Below are positions 25,690 through 34,313 of a stretch of DNA of 64,000 nucleotides, one piece after another. Position 1 is the first letter of the stretch. Each line of letters begins with the position of its first letter. The translations under genes and the position numbers were made by a program. The notes beneath the pieces are model-generated. The model ran no database searches, was not told the origin of the DNA, and saw only the letters and a list, made by a program, of their open reading frames with translations. Source of the DNA: Massilia sp. PDC64 (GTDB lineage: Bacteria; Pseudomonadota; Gammaproteobacteria; Burkholderiales; Burkholderiaceae_D); the NCBI RefSeq assembly GCF_900101265.1, contig NZ_FMZS01000014.1, forward strand, positions 62,001 through 126,000, in the 5' to 3' direction.

Positions 25690-26822
25690 CCCAATCTGCT
25701 TTGACGTCCCGCCTGCGCGGCCTCGACCTGCTGCGCGCCACCGCCATCCTGCTCGTCCTGATGAGCCACTACATGGGCTTCGTCAGCCACGCGCCCACGT
25801 TCGGCGTCGTCGGCAAGGTCGGCTGGGCCGGCGTCGACCTGTTCTTCGTGCTCTCCGGCTACCTGATCGGCAACCAGCTGCTGGCACCGGCCGCGCGCGG
25901 CGAGCCGCTGTCGCTGAAGGCCTTCTTCGTGCGCCGCCTGTTGCGCACACTGCCCAATTACTACGTCGTGCTGGCCGTGTACTGGCTGTTCCCCGGCCCG
26001 CCTCTCGGCGGTTCGAGCATGGCGGCGCCGTGGCGCTTCCTCACGTTCACGCAGAACTTCGGCCTCGCCTACGGCCAGACGTTCACGCATTCCTGGTCGC
26101 TGTGCATCGAAGAGCAGTTCTACCTGCTGCTGCCCCTCGTCGTGCTGGCGCTGGCGCGCATCGGCTTTCCCGTGCGGCTCGCGTGGGGCCTGCTGGCGGG
26201 CGGTATCGTCGCGGGCATGGCCACGCGCGCCGCGGCATACGCGCTGCACGGACACGACGCGTTCATGGCCGAGGTCTATTATTCGAGCTTTTGCCGCGCC
26301 GACGAACTGCTGCCCGGCGTCGCCATCGCCCTGCTGCGCAACTTCCATCCGCACGCGTTCGCACGCCTGCTGCGCCATGCGAACGGTCTGTGCGCGGCGG
26401 GCGTCGCGGCGAGCGTCGGCAGCCTGACGTGCATCCACCTCGACTGGCCGGCGACACTTGTCACGTCCACGTTCGGCTTTTCGCTGCTGGCGATAAGCTT
26501 TGCGCTGCTGACCTGCGCGGCGCTGTCCCCGGCCTGCATCCTGAACCGCATCGACCTCCCCGGCGCATCGCAGCTGGCGCTGTGGTCGTACGCCGTCTAC
26601 CTCGTGCACAAGCCCGTCTTCATGGCGCTGCGACCGCACATCGAGCGCCTGCACATCGATGCGAACGCGCCGGCGACCGTCGCCGTGGTCATGGGCGCGG
26701 GCATCGCCGGCGGCTGGGTGCTGTACCGCTGCGTGGAGACGCCGTTCATGCGGCTGCGGGCACGGTGGACGACCGCTCATACCGTCGAAAACGCATTCCA
26801 TCGCACGGCCGGCGCACGGTGA
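25686..26822 (+). CDS. Acyltransferase 3 family membrane protein (OafA/YrhL-like)
   Basis: 378 residues with about ten transmembrane helices. The opening LRGLDLLRATAILLVLMSHY contains the RxxxxxR-like motif and the catalytic-type His, and DLFFVLSGYLIGNQLL and WSLCIEEQFYLLLPLVVLAL are diagnostic. The family O-acetylates surface glycans or modifies lipids. It is translationally coupled to the LytTR regulator (ATGA). A surface acylation step controlled by the two-component pair is the simplest reading; the acceptor is unknown. Confidence 0.92.
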   Translation: MTQSALTSRLRGLDLLRATAILLVLMSHYMGFVSHAPTFGVVGKVGWAGVDLFFVLSGYLIGNQLLAPAARGEPLSLKAFFVRRLLRTLPNYYVVLAVYWLFPGPPLGGSSMAAPWRFLTFTQNFGLAYGQTFTHSWSLCIEEQFYLLLPLVVLALARIGFPVRLAWGLLAGGIVAGMATRAAAYALHGHDAFMAEVYYSSFCRADELLPGVAIALLRNFHPHAFARLLRHANGLCAAGVAASVGSLTCIHLDWPATLVTSTFGFSLLAISFALLTCAALSPACILNRIDLPGASQLALWSYAVYLVHKPVFMALRPHIERLHIDANAPATVAVVMGAGIAGGWVLYRCVETPFMRLRARWTTAHTVENAFHRTAGAR

Positions 26823-26833
26823 TCCGGCCAGGT

Positions 26834-26862
26834 CTACAGTGACATTCGTCGCCACTGTAGAA
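26834..26862. promoter_or_regulatory. Inverted repeat upstream of the ABC genes
   Basis: TCTACAGTG and CACTGTAGA form perfect 9-bp arms separated by 11 bp, 9 bp before the ATPase ATG at 26871. The spacing of 20 bp centre to centre would place both half-sites on one DNA face. The position suggests an operator; the TACAGT core resembles LytTR-type half-sites, but those usually occur as direct repeats. Confidence 0.6.
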
Positions 26863-26870
26863 AGCCCGCC

Positions 26871-27737
26871 ATGCTGGAACTGCACAACGTCACCAAGACC
26901 TTCGGCAAGCACGTCACGGCCGTCGCCGACGTCTCGCTGCGTCTCGAGCCGGGCGTCGTCGGCCTGATCGGCCACAACGGCGCCGGCAAGACGACGCTGA
27001 TGCAGATGATCGCCACGCTCACGAAACCGAGCGGCGGCCGCATCCTGTTCGACGGCACCGACGTCGTCGCCAGGCCCGACGCGATCCGCAACCGGCTGGG
27101 CTATCTGCCGCAGGACTTCGGCGTCTACCGCAACGTGACGGCGCTCGAATTCATGCGCTATTTCGCGGCCCTGAAGGGCGTGCGCGACCCGGCCCGCATC
27201 CGCCGCCTGCTGGAACTCGTCAACCTGCACGACCAGGCGCACCGCATGGCCAGCACGTTCTCGGGCGGCATGCTGCGCCGCCTCGGCATCGCGCAGGCGC
27301 TGCTGAACGATCCGGACATCCTCGTCGTCGACGAGCCGACGGCCGGCCTCGATCCGGAAGAGCGCCTGCGCTTCCGCAACCTGCTGGCCGACCTGGGTTT
27401 TCATAAACTCGTCATCATCTCCACGCACATCGTGTCCGACGTCGAGAGCATCGCGGGCCAGCTGGCGATCATGCGCAGCAGCCGCCTCGTCGCGTGCGCC
27501 ACGCCGGACGCCATCCTCGGACGGGCACGCGGCCAGGTATGGTCGGCCAGCGTCGCCGCGGACGAATACGAGATGCTGCGTTCGACGACGCACGTGCTGC
27601 AGGCGCTGCGCCAGGGCGAGCGGGTGAGCCTGCGCATCGCCCATCCGACGCGGCCCTGCGCCGGCGCGCAACCGTGCGAGCCGAGCCTGGAAGAAGCGCT
27701 GATGGCGCAGCGCTACGCCGTGAAGGAAGCGGCATGA
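26871..27737 (+). CDS. ABC transporter ATP-binding protein
   Basis: 288 residues. Walker A GHNGAGKTT lies at residues 34-42, the Q-loop is in YLPQDFGVYRN, the signature FSGGMLRRLG, Walker B DILVVDEPTAGLDPEER and the H-loop VIISTHIVSDVE. The ATPase core ends near residue 215, with a cysteine-bearing tail. ATPases of this type drive ABC-2 export complexes. The next gene starts 4 nt before its stop. It lies 48 bp after the acyltransferase, beyond a 9-bp inverted repeat. Confidence 0.94.
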   Translation: MLELHNVTKTFGKHVTAVADVSLRLEPGVVGLIGHNGAGKTTLMQMIATLTKPSGGRILFDGTDVVARPDAIRNRLGYLPQDFGVYRNVTALEFMRYFAALKGVRDPARIRRLLELVNLHDQAHRMASTFSGGMLRRLGIAQALLNDPDILVVDEPTAGLDPEERLRFRNLLADLGFHKLVIISTHIVSDVESIAGQLAIMRSSRLVACATPDAILGRARGQVWSASVAADEYEMLRSTTHVLQALRQGERVSLRIAHPTRPCAGAQPCEPSLEEALMAQRYAVKEAA

Positions 27738-29302
27738 ACGCGACCCTGGCCGCCATCCGCACGCTGGCGCTGCTGGAAGCGCGCGTGCGGCTGCGCCGGC
27801 TGTCCACGCTCGTCACGCTGCTCGCCGTCGTGGCGCTCAGCTGGATGATGATTTCCGACCCGGCCGATGGCCAGACCCTGATCTCGGTGCGCGGCGCGCG
27901 CGTGCTGTACACGAGTTCCGCGATGGCGCTGGGCAGCGCGGCACTGGCGACCTTGCTGCTGACGCTGGCCGGCTTTTATTTGCTGCGCGGCCGCGTGGCG
28001 GAAGACCTGCGCAGCGGTACCGGATCCGTGATCGGCGCGAGCGCCAATGGCGGCGCCCTGTTCGTCGTCGCGCGCTGGTGCGGCGGCGTCCTGTACCTGG
28101 CGGCGCTCGTCGGCGCCTTCATGGCCACCGTGCTGCTGTGCCACGCCGTGCGCGGCGACGGGCCGATCGAGCCGCTCGTCTACCTGCAGACCTATGCGCT
28201 CGTGCTGGGTCCGATGATCCTGTTCACGGCCAGCTGCGCGACCCTGTCCGACGCCTGGGCGCCGCTGATGGGCAAGAAGGGAGACCTGCTGTACTTCTTC
28301 GTCTGGGTCGGCCAGATGGCGCTGCTGCCCGCCGTGACGGAAGGCCACGCACCTGTCGTCATCCCGTTCGACTTCACGGGGACGAGCGCCGTCATCACGG
28401 CCCTCGGGGCCCACGTCGACATCAACGACAGCCTGATGCTCGGGATCGCCGATTTCGATCGAAGCAAGGCGGCGCTGACGCTGCCCACGTGGGTGTGGAC
28501 GGCGCCCATCGCCGGCGCGCGGTGCCTGACGGCGCTGCCGGCACTGGTGCCGCTGCTGCTCGCGCTGCCGCTGTTCCACCGCTTTTCGCCGGACCGCGTC
28601 AGGCCCGGCAAGGCACGCGCCCGGCGCACGCCGCTGGCCGTTATCGACGGGTGGCTGCGTCCTCTCGCCCGCCTCGTCGATCCGCTGTTCGGCCTCGCCG
28701 CCCGCGTGCCCGGCATCGGGGGCCAGGCGTTGGCCGACGTCGCACTGACCCTGGCTGCCTCGCCGTCCGCGATCGCGCTGCTGCTGGCGGTCCAGGTGCC
28801 CGCGCTGGTACTCGGCGTGGAGGCGCTGGCGCCGTTCACGCTCGTGTGCGTCGCGTACTGGGGCGTCCTCGTGAGCGATCTGTCCACGCGCGACGGCGAC
28901 GCCGCGCTGGCGGGCATGGGCGCGGCCGTCCCGGGCGGAGCGGCGCGCCGCTACTGGCGCCAGTTCCTGGCCGGCCTCGTGCTCGGGCTGATGTTCACGG
29001 GCGTCGCGATACTGCACCTGGCCGTCGCCGACCCGGTGCGCGCCGTGGCGCTGTCGTGCGGCGTGTTCGCGCTGGCCGGCCTCGCGAGCTTTTCCGGCCG
29101 CACGAGCGGCACGTCGCGCACCTTCCTCGCGCTGTTCCTGTTCGCGCTCTACGTGAGCGTCAACGTGAGCCGCGGCGCGTGGGCGGACATCGTCGGCTTC
29201 CACGGCAACGCGACGCTCGCATCGAGCCTCGCATGGACGGGACTCGGCGTGTTCGCCGTGCTGGGCGGCCATCTGTGGAACCGGCGCGCCCAGCCGGCCT
29301 GA
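27734..29302 (+). CDS. ABC transporter membrane protein (ABC-2-like)
   Basis: 522 residues with about a dozen hydrophobic segments, an N-terminal cytoplasmic helix (LALLEARVRLRRLSTLVTLL), a charged loop around residue 290 (FSPDRVRPGKARARRTPLAV) and a hydrophobic C-terminus. It overlaps the ATPase gene by 4 nt, so the two form a transporter pair. No close match to a named subfamily is recognisable. The length suggests that a single gene supplies the membrane subunit. The substrate is unknown. Confidence 0.75.
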   Translation: MNATLAAIRTLALLEARVRLRRLSTLVTLLAVVALSWMMISDPADGQTLISVRGARVLYTSSAMALGSAALATLLLTLAGFYLLRGRVAEDLRSGTGSVIGASANGGALFVVARWCGGVLYLAALVGAFMATVLLCHAVRGDGPIEPLVYLQTYALVLGPMILFTASCATLSDAWAPLMGKKGDLLYFFVWVGQMALLPAVTEGHAPVVIPFDFTGTSAVITALGAHVDINDSLMLGIADFDRSKAALTLPTWVWTAPIAGARCLTALPALVPLLLALPLFHRFSPDRVRPGKARARRTPLAVIDGWLRPLARLVDPLFGLAARVPGIGGQALADVALTLAASPSAIALLLAVQVPALVLGVEALAPFTLVCVAYWGVLVSDLSTRDGDAALAGMGAAVPGGAARRYWRQFLAGLVLGLMFTGVAILHLAVADPVRAVALSCGVFALAGLASFSGRTSGTSRTFLALFLFALYVSVNVSRGAWADIVGFHGNATLASSLAWTGLGVFAVLGGHLWNRRAQPA

Positions 29303-29311
29303 CGACGTACG

Positions 29312-29932
29312 TCAGGCGGCCGAGCCACGCGCCTTGCGGCGGCGCGCGCGGCCCAGGATCAGGGCGAACGCGCCCAACCCGAGCACCAACGGGCTGGCCG
29401 GCTCGGGCACCGTGCCGCTGGGGGGAACGGAAGCGGCCGTGGTGAAGTCGTCCATGACGAACCAGCCGGTGTCGCGCGTGATGGTCAGCGAGGACACGTT
29501 GTCGAATGCCGCGGCTGCCCACACGTAGCTGCTCCCGATCGCGACCGGACCGGTCGTGCCGATGAGGTTGTTGCCGGCGTCATAGGCGGAGATGGCGATC
29601 CACGACGCCTTGTCCGCGGCACCATCCGGCGCCGCGAACCATGCGCCGGCAAAATTGAACGGCGTGGCGCTGCCGATGGTGGCGCCATCGGAGCCGAAGC
29701 CGTTCACGGCGAAATGCGTGCCGCCGTGGGCGCCGTTGCCGTAGCCGTCGATGCCGGTGTCGCCGGCATACCAGTCGTCGCTGAAGGTGAAGCCGGCGTA
29801 CGGATTGATGTCGCTCAGGCTGGCGAAGTCGCCGTCGGTGGCCACGCTCTCGAAGCCGACGACACCTGCATTGGCGGCGCCGGCCAGCATCAGGCTGGCG
29901 CCGGCGATCAGTGCTAACAGAGTCTTTTTCAT
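29312..29932 (-). CDS. PEP-CTERM sorting domain protein
   Basis: 206 residues: signal peptide (MKKTLLALIAGASLMLAGAA, cleaved before GVVGFES), a Gly/Asn-rich beta domain with no known enzyme motif, and a C-terminal PEP-CTERM tripartite tail: VPEPASP, the helix LVLGLGAFALILG, and a basic RARRRKARG end. The tail is processed and anchored by exosortase. No exosortase gene is visible in the window, so sorting must come from elsewhere in the genome. It lies 27 bp downstream of the GH74 gene, so the two may be co-transcribed. Confidence 0.9.
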   Translation of the reverse strand: MKKTLLALIAGASLMLAGAANAGVVGFESVATDGDFASLSDINPYAGFTFSDDWYAGDTGIDGYGNGAHGGTHFAVNGFGSDGATIGSATPFNFAGAWFAAPDGAADKASWIAISAYDAGNNLIGTTGPVAIGSSYVWAAAAFDNVSSLTITRDTGWFVMDDFTTAASVPPSGTVPEPASPLVLGLGAFALILGRARRRKARGSAA

Positions 29933-29959
29933 GGGATACCTTTGCTGTGTCAGGGTTCG

Positions 29960-32461
29960 TTATTTGCAGATGTCGCCGGTCACTTGCGGGACATTCGCGT
30001 TCAGCGCGTCCTGGCCTGCGAAGACGAAGCCGAATGCGGCCGTGCCGCCCGGCGCGATGTCCTTGTTCCAGCCGCCGCCGTCGGAACCGGTGAACGTCGG
30101 CGCGCTGCCGGTCACAAGCCCGTTCCACGCGTTGCCCGATACATACGTGCCGTCGCTATAGGTCCAGGACACCTGCCAGCCATGCAGCGTCTCCGTGCCC
30201 TGGTTGGTGATCGAGACGGTGGCGATGCCGCCACCCCACCAGACGTTGCTGAGTTCGTACTTGCACACGGCGGTGGGCGCCGGCTTGACGGGCACTTGCG
30301 GCACCACCTGGACGTTGCCGGTCGGATCGATCTTGCCGTAGGCGATGCCGCGGCCATTGGTGCTCATGTAGACCAGGCCGTACGTGTTCATGTCGCCAGT
30401 GACATAGCGTCCGAGCGTGCCGCCGTACTGATGGGCGTCGTCGTTGACGCGGTCCCAGTGGGCGCCCTTGTCGATCGAGCGCAACAGGCCGCGCGACGTG
30501 CCCACCGTACCCCACATGTAGAGGGTCGGATAGCTGGCCCCAGGCGCCTCCTTGCCCAGGCCCATGGTGCCGCAGGAACTGATCTCGCCAACGCGGGTGA
30601 ACGTGGCGCCCGAATCGGTCGAATGGGAGAGGCCCTTCGAACCCACGCAGGCCCACACATCGCCCTCGATGCCGGGCGTGGCGCGCACAAGGCTGTTGCC
30701 GCCGGCCGGCAGGGTGGCCGTGGCGTTGAACGACACGCCGCCGTCGGTGCTGACGAACATCTTGCCGGTCGCCGGATCGTAGGCATAGAACTTGGCCGGG
30801 TTGACCCTGTCGGCGACAGGGTAGGCGTCCTTCACGGCCAGGCCCGCCACTGGCGTCCAGTTCGCGCCGAAGTCGGTCGAACGGTAGGTGGTGGTCGAGC
30901 CTTGCGGGCTGTGCAGCAGCACGTAGCCGTCGGCCGACAGCGCCATGTTGCCGTACTTGCCGTTCATGGTCGGCGCCTGTTGCCAGCTCGCGCCCGTATT
31001 GGTCGAGATGTACATGGCGTTGCCGACCCGCGCCATCACGTGTGTCGCCAGCGGTGCCACGGCCAGGCCGGTCGTCGTGCCCATGGACGGGTTGTGGCGC
31101 AGAACGTACTGGGACGGATCGGGTTGGGTAAAGCCGTCGTAGTCGCCGATGACGGACACGAACGGCCCGCCCGGGATCGCCTCGCCGGCGAACGAACCGG
31201 TCTCTTCCATGCCTTTCACGTCGAACTTCCAGACGCTCGTAGGCGCGTCGAGATCGGTCGTCCTGAACACGCCGTTACCCGAGATCACCCACGCGGTCTT
31301 CGGATCGAACGGGTCGAACTCGACGTCGCCGGCCCAGTGGATCGACGATTCCTTGACCCAGTCGATACCGTTCGGGTCGATCTCCATGCCGCGTTGCATC
31401 AGGTCGACCCAGGAGCGGCCCGCGTCGTAGGAGGTGAAGATGTGGTCGCCATAACCGTCCGGGTTCCTGTGCTGCAGCCGGTACATGTTGGTGGTCGACG
31501 CGATCAGGTGCTTCGGATTGCCCGGATCGACGCTGATGCCGGCGAACGCATTGGTCATGCCGGCCGGCGTGATATTGGTCCAGGCGCCGCCGACGGTGTT
31601 GTATTCCCAGACCTGGCCCGTGGTCATCGGTTCGCTGTCGTTCTGGCCGTGCGGTCCGGCGCCGTTGGCGTAGGTCAGGTACAGGCGGCCCTTGTTCGTC
31701 AATGCCGCGCGCTGCGGCATCAGGTTTGCCGGCGCACCCGCGACCGGGGCGAAGGTGAGGCCGCCATCCTTGCTCATGTACAGGTTCGGGCCCACCAAGC
31801 CGTAACGCGACACGCCGACGAAGATGCGCTTGGCCGTCCCGCCGCTGACGCTGGTCGGGTCGAGCAGCACGAAACTGATGCCGTTGCCATTGGGCGTCGA
31901 GGCCACGTTCAGCCCGTCCACGTGGGTCCAGGTCGAGCCTGAATCGACGCTCTTGAACAGGCCGTTGTCGCGGGTGCCGACGAACAGGACGTTGCTCGAG
32001 CCCGGGTCGACCTGCAGCCGTTCGCCATTCCCGCGGCCCATGCCGTTGCCGTGGGCCTTGAACTGGGCCGTCACATCGATCAGGTCAAAATGATTGCCGT
32101 AATCGGTCGAACGCATGATCACGGTCTTGCCGTTGCTGAAGTAGCTGGTGCCCGCCAGCATGTAGACGGTGCCCGCGTTGCGCGGGTCGACCGCGATCGA
32201 CTCGACGCCCATCAGGCCGGTATCGCTCTCGCTGATCCAGTCCGTCAGCGGGATCCAGCGTCCGTTCTGGCCATCCCAGCGGTAAGAACCGCCCACGTCG
32301 GTGCGGGCGTAGATCACGCCGCGCTCGAGTTTACTTGGGATGATACCGCTGACAAAACCGCCGCTGCCCATTGCAACGTTGTCCCAGCGGTAAGTCTCGG
32401 CGTGCGCGCCCAGCGAGAACAGCAGGCCCAGCGTCAGGGCCAGCGTTTTTTTCAAATGCAT
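29960..32461 (-). CDS. GH74 xyloglucanase with C-terminal CBM2
   Basis: 833 residues. After a signal peptide ending in LGAHA the GH74 tandem beta-propeller starts with YRWDNVAMGSGGFVSGI and YARTDVGGSYRWD; Asp55 is the likely catalytic acid/base. A second conserved Asp lies in IGDYDGFTQPDP (Asp442). BNR-like repeats (STDYGNHF, SVDSGSTW, STNTGASW, STDGGVSF, SIDKGAHW) give the blades. A Pro-rich linker leads to a family 2 cellulose-binding module from about 733, with SNVWWGGGIATVSITNQG and GWQVSWTYSDGTYVS. GH74 enzymes cut beta-1,4-glucan backbones of xyloglucan. It is secreted by Sec; no xylosidase or transporter is adjacent. Confidence 0.92.
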   Translation of the reverse strand: MHLKKTLALTLGLLFSLGAHAETYRWDNVAMGSGGFVSGIIPSKLERGVIYARTDVGGSYRWDGQNGRWIPLTDWISESDTGLMGVESIAVDPRNAGTVYMLAGTSYFSNGKTVIMRSTDYGNHFDLIDVTAQFKAHGNGMGRGNGERLQVDPGSSNVLFVGTRDNGLFKSVDSGSTWTHVDGLNVASTPNGNGISFVLLDPTSVSGGTAKRIFVGVSRYGLVGPNLYMSKDGGLTFAPVAGAPANLMPQRAALTNKGRLYLTYANGAGPHGQNDSEPMTTGQVWEYNTVGGAWTNITPAGMTNAFAGISVDPGNPKHLIASTTNMYRLQHRNPDGYGDHIFTSYDAGRSWVDLMQRGMEIDPNGIDWVKESSIHWAGDVEFDPFDPKTAWVISGNGVFRTTDLDAPTSVWKFDVKGMEETGSFAGEAIPGGPFVSVIGDYDGFTQPDPSQYVLRHNPSMGTTTGLAVAPLATHVMARVGNAMYISTNTGASWQQAPTMNGKYGNMALSADGYVLLHSPQGSTTTYRSTDFGANWTPVAGLAVKDAYPVADRVNPAKFYAYDPATGKMFVSTDGGVSFNATATLPAGGNSLVRATPGIEGDVWACVGSKGLSHSTDSGATFTRVGEISSCGTMGLGKEAPGASYPTLYMWGTVGTSRGLLRSIDKGAHWDRVNDDAHQYGGTLGRYVTGDMNTYGLVYMSTNGRGIAYGKIDPTGNVQVVPQVPVKPAPTAVCKYELSNVWWGGGIATVSITNQGTETLHGWQVSWTYSDGTYVSGNAWNGLVTGSAPTFTGSDGGGWNKDIAPGGTAAFGFVFAGQDALNANVPQVTGDICK

Positions 32462-32612
32462 CGTCGTCTCCGTTTTTGTTCGAAAGGTCCCGCCGGCTTT
32501 CCATCGCCTGCATGAGAGCGGCTCGGTGACCGTAGTGGGTCGAACAATTGTGCGTGCAGGAGACGAACGTTAATAGTCCATTAATTACCAATGAAACTAA
32601 CGAAATATCACA

Positions 32613-33683
32613 TCAGACGCCGTTGCCGTTCTGCTTGACGATCGGATCCTTCGTATGCGTCCACCCGCTCATCAGCGAGTACCCCACCGCGAGCAGGGTC
32701 GGGCCGATGAACAGGCCGACGAAGCCGAACGCGATCACGCCGCCCAGCACGCCTAACAAGGTCAGCAGGAACGGCAGGCTGGAGCCGCGGCTGATCAGCA
32801 TCGGGCGCACGACGTTGTCGACGCCGCTGATCAGGAAGAAGCCCCACACGAGCATGAAGATGGCCCACCCGGTCTCGCCCTGCGCGAACAGCCACACGGC
32901 CGCCCCGCCCCACACGACCGGCGGTCCGACGGGAATCAGCGACGACACGAACACGAGCACGGACAGCAGCGGCACCGCGGGCACGCCCGCGATGGCGAAG
33001 CCCAGCGCCGCGACGAGCGCCTGCGCCAGCGCCGTGCCGAGCAGGCCGTACATCACGCCGCGCACGGTCTGGCTGACGATGTCCGCGACGGCTTCCGCCT
33101 CCTCGTCCATGATGCGGTGCATGGCGGCCCTGATGACGGCCATCAGCGCTTCGCCGTCGCGGTAAAAGAAGAAGCTGACGAAGGCGGCGAGGCTCATCTG
33201 CGCGACGCCGGCCCCCAGCATGATCCCGCCGGACAGCAGCGCGTGGCGGGCCGGTTCGACCATGCGGCGCGCCAGTTCCATCATGCGGTCGCGGCTGGCG
33301 ACCAGTTGGCGCAGGTAGTTGTCGAGCTGGTCGCCGACGAGCGGGATGTCGCGGATCCACGCGGGCGGCAGCAGTTCGCCGTGGTTCAGCGCGGCGCGGA
33401 TCTGGTCGAACGACGACGCGACGTTGTCCGCGAGGTTGTAGGCGACGAGCGCCAGCGGGATGATCACGAGCAGCGTGAGGGAGAGGGTCATCGTCAGCGC
33501 GGCGATCGTGCGCCGGCCGTTCAGGCGCAGCAGCAGGCGCTGGTACAGGGGCCAGGACGAGATGACGACGGCGGCCGCGAACAGGATCGCGGCCAGGAAG
33601 GGTTGCAGAACGTAGAGACAGCCGAGCGTCAGCAGGATGACGGCGCCGGCGCGCGTGTAGTTTCTACCTGGGCGTTTGTCCAT
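32613..33683 (-). CDS. AI-2E family (PerM/YdiK-type) transporter
   Basis: 356 residues with about seven membrane segments. Starts MDKRPGRNYTRAGAVILLTL and carries the conserved core VVWGGAAVWLFAQGETGWA, then SGVDNVVRPMLISRGSSLPF and LGVLGGVIAFGFVGLFIGPT, the diagnostic end of the family. Members include the AI-2 exporter TqsA, a sodium/proton antiporter-like protein and PerM; the substrate here is unknown. It follows SCO by 27 bp on the same strand, so it may be the tail of the oxidase assembly operon. Confidence 0.92.
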   Translation of the reverse strand: MDKRPGRNYTRAGAVILLTLGCLYVLQPFLAAILFAAAVVISSWPLYQRLLLRLNGRRTIAALTMTLSLTLLVIIPLALVAYNLADNVASSFDQIRAALNHGELLPPAWIRDIPLVGDQLDNYLRQLVASRDRMMELARRMVEPARHALLSGGIMLGAGVAQMSLAAFVSFFFYRDGEALMAVIRAAMHRIMDEEAEAVADIVSQTVRGVMYGLLGTALAQALVAALGFAIAGVPAVPLLSVLVFVSSLIPVGPPVVWGGAAVWLFAQGETGWAIFMLVWGFFLISGVDNVVRPMLISRGSSLPFLLTLLGVLGGVIAFGFVGLFIGPTLLAVGYSLMSGWTHTKDPIVKQNGNGV

Positions 33684-33710
33684 TAAACCTGATCATCGAT
33701 GTTTACGATG

Positions 33711-34313
33711 TCAGGATAATAACTGACGGAGGTCGTGCACGATAGGATCGGGACCCTGGCCATGGCGGATGAACAGGCGCAGGCGGCCGTCGCGGTCGAA
33801 GACATAGCTGCCGGCCGTGTGGTCGATCGTGTAGCTGCCCGGGTCCGTGCCCGGCACCTTCGAGTAGAACACCTTGAATTCCTTGGCCGTCTTCGCCGTC
33901 TGCTCGGGCGTGCCGCGCAGGCCGAGGAAGCGCTTGTCGAACGCGGGCACGTAGTTGGCCAGCAGTTCCTGCGTGTCGCGCTCGGGGTCGAGGGTGATGA
34001 ACAGCACCTGCACCTGGTCGGCCAGCGGCCCCAGCTTCTGCATCACGGACGCCATTTCCGCCATCGTGGTCGGGCACACGTCCGGGCATTGCGTGTAGCC
34101 GAAGAAGACGACGACGGCCTTGCCCTTGAAGTCGGCCAGGGTGCGCGGCTTGCCCGTGTGGTCGGTCAGCGCGAAGCCCTTCGCGTAATCGAGGCCCGTG
34201 ACGTCCGTGTTCTGGAACGATTCCTTCTGCTTGCCCGGCAGTTTGTCGCATGCGGCGAGGGAAACGGTCAGCGCGCAGGCGGCGACAAGGACGGGCAGCA
34301 GTTTTTTCATCAT
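33711..34313 (-). CDS. SCO1/SenC family copper chaperone for cytochrome oxidase
   Basis: 200 residues. A lipobox-type signal (VSLAAC) anchors it to the periplasmic face. The thioredoxin-like domain carries the copper motif FFGYTQCPDVCPTTMAEMA and the distal His ligand in IDHTAGSYVFD. SCO proteins insert copper into the CuA centre of subunit II, encoded in the same cluster (ctaC). The start is a double ATG at 34313/34310 overlapping the CtaB stop (TGATG), indicating coupling with ctaB. Confidence 0.95.
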   Translation of the reverse strand: MMKKLLPVLVAACALTVSLAACDKLPGKQKESFQNTDVTGLDYAKGFALTDHTGKPRTLADFKGKAVVVFFGYTQCPDVCPTTMAEMASVMQKLGPLADQVQVLFITLDPERDTQELLANYVPAFDKRFLGLRGTPEQTAKTAKEFKVFYSKVPGTDPGSYTIDHTAGSYVFDRDGRLRLFIRHGQGPDPIVHDLRQLLS

